Origin: Spongospora subterranea f. sp. subterranea
Taxonomy: Eukaryota; Endomyxa: Phytomyxea; Phytomyxea; Plasmodiophorida
DNA: 51,074 nucleotides
Direction of reading: 5' to 3'
Assembly: GCA_049724395.1 (NCBI GenBank)
Contig: JAUGWO010000087.1
Coordinates: 1 to 51,074, forward strand
Part shown: piece by piece, positions 1 through 11,862 of the stretch
Position numbering within the stretch: position 1 is the stretch's first letter
Layout of the letters: each line of letters opens with the position of its first letter
Translations under genes and position numbers: made by a program
The notes under the pieces: model-generated
Databases searched by the model: none
The model's input: only the letters and a program-made list of their open reading frames with translations
What the model was told of the DNA's origin: nothing

Positions 1-469
1 CATTGTTGTGTGTCCATCACAACCTTCTTTGCCGTTTACACCCGAATAGAGATGATGTAGTTAGAACCTGAATTTTACGGATAGACATTTATCCATCACG
101 ACTCCATAAAGGCCAATCTTCCTTGGTTGAAAAACTGATCGGAAACTCCAGTCACGATCCGTCAATCACAATCCGTGTTCTCACAGACGACTTTAATGTT
201 GTTAATGGTCGATCCATATCCGATATGTAATTCATCACTCTGACCGTTTATTAACAGTCAATGGCGATTATATATTAGATATCAGCAGCTGTGTCACTGT
301 AGATCCTCAATCAACGCTCATCAACTCAACATGACATGATCCACGTGAGTACTGTAATCCCAGAGTGGTGTCGCCCAATAAACAGTCCCTGACGGAGTCC
401 GTGCCGGAGTCCGAGTCCACCACCGGGTGACTGTGAGGTCAAACCGTCTTCATAACGATATTGTATCAA

Positions 470-1322
470 ATGTCGCGCATCGGTGGATCTCTTTTTCTTC
501 TCTCATTATTGCCCATTGCTTACTCTTTTAATGGCCATCGTAATCTTAGTGCTCTCGAACCTCTAATTCCTGATGATTCAAACCCCAGTGTCATGACACG
601 ATAACATCAATGGGATGTCACTGCTATCCTGGCGCAAATCACCAATGATAACGGTCATGATAATGCTCCAACCGCATTGGGAATGCCAAATGTCGCCCAT
701 TAACCTAGAACACCCGGATTGCCTGTGATGGACACTCGCTCTCTCGAATCAATTCCTGAGGATGCCATTGGACATCAATCGCCTGGAGCAAGACACTAAT
801 GATATCAAACATGATAATGCTTCAGCCGCAGCAACATTGTGGAGTTGCTCAAAAAGATCATAGAACTATGAATGAGGATTGGGAGGAGTGGATGAACGAT
901 CGCTTTAGTGAAGGGCGTGTCCCAGTGTGATCAGATTAAGACCAACAACGGCGATCGAATCACATGTATATCGAAATTCTGTCTCGGTGACGATCTTTAT
1001 CAGCTAGGGAATGGTGTGTGCGATCAAGTTGTCAGATTCGCCAATGGGGTCGATGGTGATGGCGTTCTTGGGTCTTCGGACGTCCAGGATTCCGATTAAG
1101 CTGATCATGTTGAGGGCCAGCCACACAAGAGGAATAAATGACCAAGGGATCTCCCGCATTATGGCGTCGCTCTTATGGTATCAAACAAAAGACAGTCTGC
1201 CCATATTCTGGGGCCTCAGCGAGGGAGAGTCGACAGATCAAACCAATGAGTATTCCCTGGATCAAGACCAGTCATTAGAAGTGGCGCTTTTGACCGAAAC
1301 CCGGTTTTTCATCCCATATTGA
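470..1322 (+). pseudogene. Secreted-family copy 1, decayed
   Basis: This is a degraded member of the multi-copy secreted family. The start at 470 sits in the family context (atcaa before the ATG), followed by the family signal peptide MSRIGGSLFLLSLLPIAYS. The first frame closes after 44 codons. Further family blocks lie downstream in other frames: a CDQIK block near 925, an ISRIMASLL block near 1150, and SLPIFW near 1195. The end at 1322 carries a longer C-terminal tail (ending FFIPY) than the intact copy at 5642, which stops at TNE. The protein is interrupted several times, so it is called a pseudogene. The 3' flank (1323-1850) is almost the same as the flank at 6426-6950, which points to duplication of a block larger than the gene. 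Function is unknown. Confidence 0.75.
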
Positions 1323-2160
1323 ATACATCAGGTTTTTGTGATCCTATTCCTCAGTAGTTAAACTCAAAAAACGATTCCAAATCCCGACAGTAATATCCAG
1401 ATCGACAGAGTTTCATCATCGTTCCACTTCAATCGATCATTGAGTCTATCTCCTAACTGGCAATATCTAAGAACCTAACGCCGCTTTGTGTTAGTGTGTC
1501 ACCTGTTATGATATTCCCAACAGATCTCAATGACCATAACTATCTGGGATTGTGCTGTTAATGGTCTTCTCCCGCTATTGACCAACATGAACGTGATAAC
1601 CGTTCTCAACAGTGTTAGAACTACCAACCTCTCACTGGCAATCAAGTTTGAAGCGGCAATGGCGAACAGTCCATGATCGGATCTGGTATATTATAAGGGA
1701 CCTGAAATATTTATTGTTTATATTCCTCGTCACGATTGTCTGAAATAACTTGATTACTAGAGATAATGTGACAAATCAGGATATTTGAAACAACGAAATA
1801 ATGAAACACAACGTGATATCCGATGAATGGGTTTAAGGTGATGATTTTCACCATTTGCTAAGCGACAATTTAGTCAAAGCCATAAGGCGTTCAGATTCAT
1901 TGAATTGTCAAAGTCAAATTGTCAGAAAGACGATTCAGTGATTTTCCCTGGTCCTTGTGGAGAAATACTCACATTGCCATCGCAATGGGTCCCAGAGTGA
2001 TGTCTCAATCGATTGAACATCGGCATCATTGCTCAACATAATTCACAGACTATTGTCAGGGCATCAGATTTCTCGACTATTTGAAAGCAAAGGTCATCGG
2101 CGATATCAAAGTTATTGTGTTTCTTGGTTCAGCTGCTCAAACATTGATCCAAAACGTTTT
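1323..2160 (+). repeat. 3' flank of family copy 1, duplicated at 6426-7270
   Basis: The first 530 bases match 6426-6950 with only about a dozen differences by eye. The match then becomes patchy but continues to about 2160 (shared blocks include ggagaaatactcacatt and cagctgctcaaacattgat). No gene is recognised within it. Confidence 0.8.
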
Positions 2161-3750
2161 GTCGAATGGGTCTTCATAATGTGTCTTGAATCCCTAAAGA
2201 CATGATCTGTTTGGGGGAAATGTGCCAGTATTGGTGACAGAGGTGCTGCTCTTTCCAGACGAACGACGTTATTCGACGATTGTATTGGTCAGGTCGAGCA
2301 GCTAATTGAGAGTAACTCTTTAATGCGGTTTCAGGAAGAAGTTCTCGAACCCCGAAAACCATTGATCGACATTTACAGACGGAGGAATATTGGTGGATAT
2401 CGTCGTCGTTGTCGCCGAGTGAACTGCAGTGCCTTGTGGGTTAATCACATTAACAAGGAATTAAAGTTCGGTCGCATTTAATACACACTTGTCCATATTG
2501 ACCAATAAACCTCTCTACCCAACTTAATGTATTCTCTAAACGAAAACCAACAATCCTTTGAAATCGTATCACGAACGACACAAGGGATATGTTTTCAGCC
2601 GCGAATCCCCAACCTTTGTCATCGGAGGATTTGTGGAGAAATTTCGCCACAAGACGGTGCGCTATTTGACGCTAATGCACAAATGTTAATGGGGTAAAGG
2701 ATCAAAGGAATCACCGATTCCAGGCTATTATATGTCCATAATCGATCAATGATATACCACCAGCTATTAGTCAATTTAATATTCATACCAATCAACATAT
2801 ATCAGCCCCTGGTAAACAAGAGGAGAACTTGTGATTTCGTAATCATTGCTGCAAATTGTTGTGTAGAGGCCCAACGTATTGTGCCAATGATGACGAACTA
2901 TGCAGTGCAATAGCTGTGCATCATGATAAAGCGCTTGAAATTTTCCATCTCGTGGACAGCGCAATTGCTAAGGAAACATGTTTTCGAATCGGATACCTTT
3001 TGTGATGGTCAAAACACGCAATCATATGATGATTTTAATCGCCATTTGACGAACCCAATTATGAATTAACAGTGACAGATTGGAAGTTCTTGGATTTCCA
3101 TCTCGTGGTAACGAAATGGAGAGAAAACATGTTTGTGATAATACCGAACTTTCTCTTGAGGTACGTCAGGGCATGTACTGGTTACCGGTCTCGTTCAAAC
3201 ACCGACTAGACCGTCAACCAGTTGGAAAGAACAGCTAATTTCGAAAAAATCGAGCGATTTTAATCAAGGTCTCAACAGCACTGCTGGCAGTACACAGGAC
3301 ATTCCCCTTCCTCAAAACAGTCTTGATCTAAACGGCTCACGTGTTGGGTCTTCACCATCAAATCCTTTTCAGAAACCCAGAAGTTCGGTTTGACCTAATC
3401 CGAAAAAATGAGGTCCTGTCCACATAATTTGTGGTGAAGATTGCGATGGGATTAGAAGCGACAAGAACATAATCCTCAATAGCAAAATTATTAGGACTAA
3501 ACGATCTGTTGGCGGTCGAGACTTACGTCGCTGGGATCGTAATGTAGATAACTTAGCGGCTGAGTCTCGATGAGTGGTATCAAAGGGATTCGCAGATTGT
3601 GAGGAGATTTCCTGAATTTCAATATCCGTTTTAGGAACATGGATAACGTATCCGAAGAACTAATAAAGATTGCAGATGGGAGAGAGGATGGTTGTGAACC
3701 TGTTAAAATAGCAATTAGAGAGTACAGCTAACTCGTGGACGGAATCGGTT
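2161..3750. other. No recognised gene
   Basis: About 1.6 kb with only short open frames on both strands. I recognise no domain, RNA gene or transposon ends. Confidence 0.5.
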
Positions 3751-3754
3751 CAAC

Positions 3755-4650
3755 TCATATTGACCAGAGGCAAAATATCCGGCCAATCGTCGAATCAAAG
3801 TCTGAATTCAGCGACGTATGACATGTAAGAAATGACGATTCATTATTTCTGCTGATCCATTCGTTTTCAAGGAGAATAAGTGGAGACAAAATGGTGTCGA
3901 TTGCCCCTTGTGTAAGCTCACTGAGCGATTTGGAGGGAACCAGGGGGCAATAGCAGGTCCTTGACGTCATGGTTCAAATGACGACCGATTTTGGTGATTT
4001 AAATCGTCAGCAGAACTGCAGCCAAGCGTCTACCGTTGCTCTCGAGCAGGGAGGAACGACAGTAGCTGCATACGCCACCGAACTTCAGAGCATCCTGACC
4101 GACGCCAATTTAATGATGACGCTGCGGCTCGAGATGTATTGCGTCGAGGTTTGAAATGATGAAGTCAAGGACCTGCTATTGTCCCTGGTTCCCTCCAAGT
4201 CCCTCTGTGAGCTTATACAAGGGGCAATCTCCTGTGATAATCGACTGGAGGAGCAACGTCGTGAACGTCGTGTTCAGACCGCTGCACCAGCCTCCTTAAA
4301 ATTCGCAACCTAATGATGATCCGATGACAATTGAAACGTCGCGATCTGTCGGCACTCGTGGCCCATTGTCGCAAGCCGAAAGACAGAGGCGGTTTTGACA
4401 ACAGGCTTTGTCTCTATTGTGGAGATGGAGCACATATTGCGAATGCGTCTCCTATTCTTGCCAAACGGCAGGGGAAACCGCTCCCGGCGGGACTGAATAT
4501 GTCGGTCGTCACGCCAAAACCGAGCAATACAGAATCTGGTGCTCATCTAAAATCCTACTCCTGCAACATCATGACCATATGGAAATCTACAATTTTGACC
4601 ATAGTATTACCTCCTATCAGTTAACGAATTCATCGCGCTTGTAATAACTT
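3755..4650. mobile_element. Ty3/gypsy-type gag fossil
   Basis: Retroelement fossil. The plus strand reads as gag-like sequence followed by a degenerate CCHC-type zinc knuckle (C-x2-C near 4412). A piece of the same gag region is repeated in inverted orientation at 3898-3970 against 4160-4232. No polymerase part and no terminal repeats are seen. It is broken in several places and looks old. Confidence 0.6.
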
Positions 4651-4825
4651 CATTCATTGCGATACCGCAGATCGGCTGAACCTAGAACTTGTCAAAAAGA
4701 CCAGGGCAGTATCACTGCAAGTTATCGACGGGCGTCTCCTTTCATCAGTAGAACACGAAAACAGTCGTGCTGAACGTCGCTATCGCCGGACACGAAGAAT
4801 GGATCTCCTTCATGCGAAGGTTATC

Positions 4826-5641
4826 CTAGGTAATTGTCAATCGCCGTCAATCTATGGCCGGATTGACCAGATCTCCATTCCCACCCTAACACGGTCGGGT
4901 AAATCGAATCGTGAAATGACATCAAGGGGTGGTCGAACTGGATATCTGTCAGACCCAACTCAATCGTCCCGTTAATGATCTTGGTCACACAATGGTGTGA
5001 ACCTGGCCACATTCTCAATTCCCGAAACGACTTATCGATGAGAGTGAGGTCCCCTGACATCCCACGAATGAGGCCAGGGCCATCTACTCGCCGGGCAGAA
5101 TAGCTCATCGAACTGGCGATTGGAGAGAACTGTGGATGATATCGCGATGTTGGATAACTTCCTGTTCGGCAATAATAGTTCCCCAACAAGGGCTAGAATC
5201 AACAATGGTGACAGGATTCAATCTTGAGAAAGGGCATCGGAGACCGTCCATTATCACATCTTGTATTTCCAATTAACCCAGGTGAACTAGATATACCGAG
5301 GTTCGTTTATAAGTTGTCAGGGGCTAACAGTTGGGGCAATCATTTGATTCAGCGGGACATGGTATTATTCTGTTTGAAAACGCCAACTCGGGGAGAGCAA
5401 TGTTGAGGGTTTCGGTCGAGGGTTTCGGCACTCTGTTTACTGTGATTTTACTCATCTTTTGCTGCAGTGAATCTATATATATAACATGGTCAGACTGGTG
5501 TTTGACTGTTCCTCAAATATATCACAATGGTCCTAGAAGCACTTGATACAGTCCCAGATTTGTCCAATGCGCCGTGTCCGACAACGGGACCGGTCAAAAC
5601 ACCTTCATAACGATATCAATATCAATAGCAATCAGTATCAA
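4826..5641 (+). promoter_or_regulatory. Conserved upstream region of family copy 2
   Basis: This long non-coding block precedes the intact family gene at 5642. Its first part (4826-5010) recurs at 50424-50620, its middle (5220-5465) recurs near 38240-38465, and its last part recurs at 44600-44750 and 50700-51004. A TATA-like run, tatatatata, lies at 5474-5483, about 160 bases before the start codon; the copy at 51005 has the equivalent ctatatatag at 50841-50850. The region between the TATA run and the start is strongly conserved between copies (the blocks cttgatacagtcccagatt and gaccggtcaaaacacc). I infer a shared core promoter and leader; transcription is not shown by sequence alone. Confidence 0.6.
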
Positions 5642-6070
5642 ATGTCGCTCATCGGTGGATCTCTTCTTCTTCTCTCATTATTGTGCTTTGCTGGCTCTGT
5701 TGATTCCAGTGGGCTGCCCTTGAAGAAGTTGTTTCTTGATTTTGGGCAAGAGTGTTTCATAATTCAGGGCGGCAAAGCAGAACAGATATCAATAGATTCG
5801 TTGAAAATGTCTTTTGGAAATTCTTATGAGGCAGGGAGGCAATTGTTCAAAGAGGTTGCCAAAGTGGGCGATGGTCATGACGTTTTGGCTCCAGGCGAAG
5901 TCAAGAAACGGATCAAGGATTTCATGTTGACTCTCAGCGGCAATCATTTCCCACAAGAGGGGGGGATGCCCCGCTATATGGCGTGGCTCTTCTACTATCG
6001 AACAAAAGACAGACTGCCCAAATTCTGGACCACAGCGAGGGGCAGTCGTCGGGATAAAACCAATGAGTAA
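5642..6070 (+). CDS. Small secreted protein, family copy 2 (intact)
   Basis: A 142-residue protein of unknown function and the clearest intact member of a family with at least six copies in this window. The start is chosen at 5642, although the frame is open from 5543, because every copy begins here with MS-x-(I/M)-GG and a hydrophobic stretch, an N-terminal secretion signal ending near GSVDSS (about residue 22). The mature part has a single Cys near residue 37, a KDFMLTLSG block, and a C-terminal block with MAWLFYYRTKDRLPKFW that is shared with the other copies. No transmembrane segment follows the signal. It ends in TNE, where other copies read on into a longer tail. I do not recognise the domain. 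It could be a secreted effector, coat or matrix protein; this is inference from secretion and copy number only. Confidence 0.7.
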   Translation: MSLIGGSLLLLSLLCFAGSVDSSGLPLKKLFLDFGQECFIIQGGKAEQISIDSLKMSFGNSYEAGRQLFKEVAKVGDGHDVLAPGEVKKRIKDFMLTLSGNHFPQEGGMPRYMAWLFYYRTKDRLPKFWTTARGSRRDKTNE

Positions 6071-6189
6071 TCCCTGGATCAAGACCAGTCACCAGAAGTG
6101 GCGCTTTGACCGAAACCCGGTTTAATTCATCCCATATTGAATACATCAAGTTTTAGTGATCCAATTCCTCAGTAGTTGAAGTAAAAAAA

Positions 6190-6425
6190 CGATTCCAAAT
6201 CCCAACAGAAGAGCGGAGAGAACAGTGAGAAGAGGTTTCGATGAAGAACAGATCTCCCGCGCTATGGCGTCGCTCTTCTACCATCAAACACATGACAGTC
6301 TGCCCATATTTTGGGACAGCAGCGGGGGCAGTCGTCGGGATCATATCGATGAGTATTCCCTGGATCAAGACCAGTCATTAGAAGTGGGGCTTTTGACCGA
6401 AACCCGGTTTTTCATCCCATATTGA
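6190..6425 (+). pseudogene. Partial tandem copy of the secreted family (3' end only)
   Basis: Directly after the 3' flank of copy 2, at about 6210, the sequence jumps back into the inside of another family member. It carries an ISRAMASLFYHQT block and SLPIFW, and runs through the long C-terminal tail to FFIPY and a stop at 6425. The signal peptide and N-terminal half are absent, so no secreted product is expected from it alone. Its 3' flank is the block shared with 1323-1850. The arrangement is best explained by unequal recombination between family copies. Confidence 0.7.
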
Positions 6426-7300
6426 ATACATCAAGTTTTTATGATCCAATTCCTCAGTAGTTGAACTCAAAAAACGATTCCAAATCCCAACAGTAATATC
6501 CAGATCGACAGAGTTTCATCATCGTTCCACTTCAATCGATCATTCAGTCTATCTCCTAACTGGCAATATCTAAGAACCTAACGCCGCTTTGTGTTAGTGT
6601 GTCACCTGTTATGATATTCCCAACAGATCTCAATGACCATAAACTATCTGGGATTGTGCTGTTAATGGTCTTCTCCCGCTATTGACCAACATGAACGTGA
6701 TAACCGTTCTCAACAGTGTTAGAACTACCAACCTCTCACTGGCAATCAAGTCTAAAGCGGCAATGGCGAACAGTCCATGATCGGATCTGGTATATTATAA
6801 GGGACCTGAAATATTTATTGTTTGAATTCCTCGTCACGATTGTCTGATATAACTTGATTACTAGAGATAATGTGACAAATCAGGATATTTGAAACAAAAG
6901 AAATAATGAGACACAACGTGATATCCGATGAATGGGTTTAAGGTGATGATATTCCCTTTGTGCAATAGTGAAGCGCTGAAAGATATTGTCTGTAGAGATT
7001 CGTTCGACGTTTTTTAATTTCCCTGGTCACTGTGGAGAAATACTCACATTCCCATCGTATTTTGGTCCCAGACAAATTACTTCGATTGCACATCGGCATC
7101 ATTGCTCAACTTTGGTATCTCAGGGCATCAGATTTCCGAGCGAACAAGGATGGCGATATCAAATTTGTTTTCTTGGTTCAGCTGCTCAAACATTGATCCA
7201 CAGTTTTGTCGAGATGGGTCTTCAAAAATGTGTGAGTTTACCAGGAAACGTCGTTCCTCAACACTTTGGCTAAGCGATACTTGGGTCAAATCATCAAAGG
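6426..7300 (+). repeat. Duplicated 3' flank of the secreted family
   Basis: Partner of 1323-2160: near identical to 6950, patchy after that. A 95-codon open frame (6986-7273) lies in the diverged part but resembles no family I know and is not open in the other copy. Confidence 0.75.
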
Positions 7301-8300
7301 CAGAGGACGTTATTCAAGATGGCGTTCGTTTCATGAAAACCAAACAAAATGTGGTTTTACAATTATGTTATTGTCCTTAGTCTGAAAGACGATATTATTA
7401 TTATTGTTGAACGTGTTCCTTGATCTTCAGCAGACCATTAGATTGTCGTATCTTCAGATCTAGATTGGTCAACCGATTTGGCATCGTATAGCGTCACCTG
7501 TCTCATCAACTCAATCATTTCGAGCATCGTGTTCTTGATGGATTTTGCCCTCATTTACACATAATTGACAGACAATCGTGTGATCGAATCAGAAGGTTTG
7601 TCAACTTGTGAAAATTGCAAATACTGTCGTCATCGAACCAAAAGCAATAGCGAGTTATTCCGTGTCGACCGAACCGGATTGAGGTTCTGAGCGTGATTGA
7701 CGAATTGAAACGGGAACAACCTCTTCTCAACTGCCTCTGAGTCGCATTCAGAACATCACAGGATCCATTTCCAGCCGAACCGGAATTTGGCGTGATATAT
7801 GAAGACAACGCAAAGCGATTACGACTCATTGATGGGCGATAGGACACTGATAAAACCAGACTCGTCATTTGAGCAACATCAAATAGGGAAACTGTGCCAG
7901 AAAGGCTGTTCGCCGAGCGTATGCCCTGGAGGGATCCGGCAATGGGCACCATCGATATGGGTTTGGCGAACACAGGATGGAGAACCTTTGGTGCCAGACG
8001 ATGTGCGATATTGAGGGAATAACCCACCACTCATGGGCGGTATTTGCCCATCGTCATTCACACATGAAACTGTTCAATCGAAAAATGCCCCCAACACACA
8101 CCCTCTAGCTGAACGTGTCAGATTGTCAACATCCTTTGATTGGAAACCACCGCTGGCGGGAACGACTATCGCACCACAAAATCAACACGAACACAAGAAT
8201 CAATGACGACAGTCAACTGAGAGATTCGAAGGGTTATCGATTGCGATGGCATTTGGCGGCGAAAAACACGTCCGTGAAACGATTGAATATTAATTGGTGA
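7301..8300. other. No confident gene; open frame 7551-8030 (-)
   Basis: A 159-codon frame on the minus strand (7551-8030) is open, but its codon pattern is not decisive, other frames here are also fairly open, and no domain is recognised. It lies downstream of the DOHH gene and might be part of an unrecognised gene. Confidence 0.25.
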
Positions 8301-8305
8301 TCGTT

Positions 8306-10049
8306 TTATGTGGATTCCTGATTCCAATGGTGGTACAGATCCAACGCGACCTCACAGCTCTGCTTGACGATCAGGTCGGAGTCCAGGGCGAACTCGTTCA
8401 GGACGCTCAACGACTCCTGATCGGCGATGGCGCCCAACGCCTCAGCCGCCTGAATCACATCATCAACACCCCCGGAAACACACAATTCAATCGACCGATG
8501 ACCAACTTCATGGCGAACCATTTCGTGCTCGGATTTGTCCTGACAGCACACAGTGAACAACAGGGAAAATTGGAGAGAACGGAGGTGGGGCGAACCTTGA
8601 GGACGGCGACGAGGGCGTCACGAGAGATGGGATCCTGTAGCTGGCCTAGCACATAGGCGATCTCGTGACGGAATAGGGCGCTGGAACGATCACTGAACGC
8701 CGCACAGAGCGCTACACCGATCACAACACCATAGTGTCAGACGACGGAAATGACAACCGAACACAGGATTGTGTGGTGAAAACTGGGATCGATTGTCGAA
8801 AACAGAGGAATCGTTCAACAAAAACTGAAGACCAGTACGACACGTGTTTGTAGAAAAAACAAGCCCAAGAACCAGGACGATCCGGAAAAGAAAACGAGCA
8901 TTGTCGACGAGACAAACTAGCGAAGAATGAATTATCATGGACAAGCGTGAACCAGAGAACAGAATAAGACCCAAAACGTCGAGAATCAATGATGAAGAAA
9001 GTACAAAGAAAAAAAAACGAGATTTCGATGAAACAGACAGTAGAACCGTTTACACAAAAAAATGGGAATCTGGCGAAACTGTCGACGAAGCTGAAATAAC
9101 GACAGATTGACTGACCTTCGACGGCGGACGGGGATCCATTGTCCCTTAACGCGAACATGGCCTTATATCTCACCGACAACGGCAGCTGCTCGTTGGATAG
9201 GTCGGCGCCCCAGACGGCGATTTGCAGCTCGGGGCGATCGACGGCGTGGGCCGGGACCGGGGCCGGCAACGCAGGATCCACAGAATCGAACCGGCCGCAG
9301 CCACCACGATTCGTCTGCTGTTGTTGCCGGTCCTCGATCAGGGCGATCGCGATCTGGCACGTTTCCGCAACCTGGAACCGCACGTTCGTTGTCAATAAGA
9401 CCCATTTTGCTGATCGAGAATGCGATCGCGAAACAAACTGAGCGTTATCGAAAAATGAACAGATAATTGCAAACTTAAAACGATCACGTCATTGGTTGCA
9501 CTTTCCGCGAATTTTCGGAAAACGGATGAACTATTTGTACCTCAATGTGGCGATCGTTGACGAACTTGCGAAGATAGTCGACGTCGTCGGAGAGGCCGAT
9601 CGCCCCAATTGCTTCGGCCGCCTCGTGGCGCACGACCGGGTCCAGTGTAGGATTGGCCAACGCCAACCTCAATGCTGGTAAAGCGTATGGGTCCTTCAAC
9701 TGCCCTGGCGACCGCAGATGTTCAATACCGATTATGGGTTCAACGATGGTTTGCGAAACATTGTCGACGAAGACGATGGAGGTATTAGCACCTACCTAGA
9801 ACATAGCAACATTCGTGGGCTAGCAGGACCGATGGATCGCTAATTCCTGTTCCAAAAAAAAACACGGCGCGTCACTTTTCATGAAACAGCGATGGGAATC
9901 AACAACCGTCAACGACCTCGGCAAAGATAATCGATAGCCGATGGGGACGATTCCTGCTTCAACAGGAACACCGCCCTCATCCGTTGGGCGATCGGCACGG
10001 CGTCGTTGCCGAGGATATCGCCTTCCCGCGCTAGATCGACTTTCGCCAT
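8306..10049 (-). CDS. DOHH: Deoxyhypusine hydroxylase, HEAT-repeat type (7 exons)
   Basis: This enzyme hydroxylates deoxyhypusine on eIF5A, the last step of hypusine formation, using a di-iron centre in the cytosol. Exons on the minus strand: 10049-9917, 9846-9796, 9704-9541, 9371-9116, 8711-8596, 8539-8507 and 8449-8306, all with GT-AG introns (57-169 nt, one of 404 nt). The spliced protein is 298 residues; the human enzyme has 302. Four His-Glu metal motifs of the HEAT repeats are present at about residues 55-56 (LLAHE), 88-89 (VVRHE), 217-218 (LFRHE) and 250-251 (MVRHE), with the spacing known for DOHH. The start MAKVD is the only ATG in frame with the first repeat. All reading-frame phases agree across the six introns. 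The linker between the two repeat halves contains SVDPALPAP, much as in animals. The gene looks intact. Confidence 0.95.
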
Positions 10050-11640
10050 GGCACTGGACTGGGGGATGATGATGACGCTCCGGTCGCTGGGTCGACTTCA
10101 ACTTCCCTGGGAGGCTCGGAATCCGCCACGGGGTCCGAATTATTGCCGCCAGTCTGTCGGTCGGTAGAGTCCGATCACCCCGAATGGCACATCTCATGTG
10201 GCGATATTGTTTCCCTATTGAACTGGTTCTGACTTGAACAGCACTTGCAATCGCCTGTGAAATCCCCTCCCAGAACCGTCGCTTTTGCAGTTTTTTTGTA
10301 TTTTTTTCCTGTCGTTTTCCTGCCATGACGCGATCGTTATGGGGACAGCGCTGCACCCTCATCACCCCAGCCTTCGTGATCCCTTCACCTGCTCGGGAGA
10401 AAGACCACCACAATGTTCACGTTGTCGCACGTCCAACGTTGGCTCTGCTGTCGCCAACCGACGACCGCAATTGGCTGTCACGGGAATCCGAGATTGCCGC
10501 CGTCGGTGCTGTTATGCTCCTTGTTGGGCTCCAGTTCCTGCATTGGATTGTGGAGACTGTTTTCCCAGCACGATCAGGATTGGAGCGATGCGTCACACGT
10601 CAGATTGTCGTTCCCAGAACCGACGTTGAGACGACGACGAACGCTTTTCTTTCATTGAAAAACAGAATTTGGGGTTTCCGGAACACAATGGGGAAGTAGT
10701 TCGTGGGCCAGATCTGCCACCCCCCACCCCCCTTCAACCTAACGAGGTACCAAGAACAGCTAACAGATGGGACCGTCAATAGCTGAAGAACACGTGTATG
10801 AAAGCGTGTTTTAGCCGTTTTCGGCCACCCTGAGAAATCACCAACCGCCTTTTTCACAACCAGAATCACAGTCGACACAATTTCGAGCCCGATCCTATTC
10901 GCTTCTAAGCATGTTTTATTTTGACCACACGGATGGCGACAACACCCGGCTCTGAAAACTGAATAAACTCGGGAACAGATCCCCAAAAATCCGATTCGGA
11001 ACTATCGTTGGTGTTCGACATTGTTCATGTTGTCGTCGGTAATGGCGTCTGTTGCCGGCGGCAAGTGATTGTCACCGCCGGTTGAGTAGTTGGCACTATA
11101 TGGACGGTCTAATCTGGGAAAATCCTGACTCATGTGCGATCCCCTTCGGCCGGAAATTGGCCCCCAATTCGATGACAAAAACTGGATGATGAAGCAACAA
11201 CGGGGGGCGTCTCCCACTCGTGAATCCATCGATGGGGGACGGGTGGGTGGGTGTTGCGCCCCATGGAAGGAGCTCGCGTTCACTTGTTGTTTTCGGTCGG
11301 CGATCAGAATCTGGATCCGCACACGCACGACACGAGCGCCATGGGCAGATGTTGCAGAATTCGCTTCAGCTGGCGCTACGACAATTGATGATCTGATTCA
11401 CACACACACGAAACTGTCGATGTTGCCAACCCCGTCAAATGAGGGATCGAAACCACCCAGGAAGGGACATTATAGTCAGATGATGGTAATGAAGACGCGA
11501 ATTTCAGCTAAATTCCGTTTGACAGGGGGAAATTCACTTTTCACCGACAGTCTTCGTTGAAAAATAAAACAATGGATATGAACTGTTCCCCAATTTCCAA
11601 TTGGATCAACTCGATATCGTTGGAGTCCTGATCCAATAGG
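10050..11640. other. Intergenic stretch with unassigned open frames
   Basis: Several frames are open here (for example 10325-10699 plus with one hydrophobic segment, and a short minus-strand ATG frame beginning MSNTNDSSE near 11024), and parts are GC-rich like the neighbouring exons, so an unrecognised gene or first exons may be present. I could not join them into a family I know. A short CA-repeat lies at 11400-11409. Confidence 0.3.
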
Positions 11641-11645
11641 TTCCA

Positions 11646-11780
11646 TGTCCAACTTGTTGTTGTGCTTTGGCATTGGGGCGAAAACGGCCGACGACGCCGC
11701 CGCTCAGGACGTTGTCGCCAAAACCAATCAGCACCTGAACCGCCACATTTCTGCCCAACTGTCGAAGAGCAAATCCTGAC
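11646..11780 (+). CDS. Short open frame of 44 codons upstream of TSEN54
   Basis: The frame begins ATG-TCC-AAC with MSNLLLCFGIGAKTADD and continues with an alanine- and lysine-rich segment to a stop at about 11780. A Cys near the N-terminus followed by a helical charged segment is reminiscent of the first exon of lipid-modified signalling proteins, but no further exon could be joined. It could be a small gene, a first exon or chance. Confidence 0.2.
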
Positions 11781-11862
11781 GACTCCCCGTGAACTTTCCT
11801 GAAAACATTTCCGGAGTTGGCCAGTCCGTGCGGAGGGCGAGCGCCACCCCACAGCGCCAAGA

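Noticed and set aside
5543-5641. Extension of family copy 2 to an upstream ATG at 5543
   Set aside because: It would bury the signal peptide inside the protein; the segment matches non-coding leader in other copies.
9107-9466. Plus-strand frames opposite DOHH exon 4
   Set aside because: Shadow of the real exon; the minus strand gives clear DOHH motifs and splice sites.
11400-11411. CA repeat as a possible telomere-like or regulatory tract
   Set aside because: Too short and of a common type; no further repeats around it.
11646-11780. Calling the MSNLLLCFGIG frame a G-protein alpha first exon
   Set aside because: No P-loop exon (GAGESGKST) lies downstream; likeness is limited to a short N-terminus.
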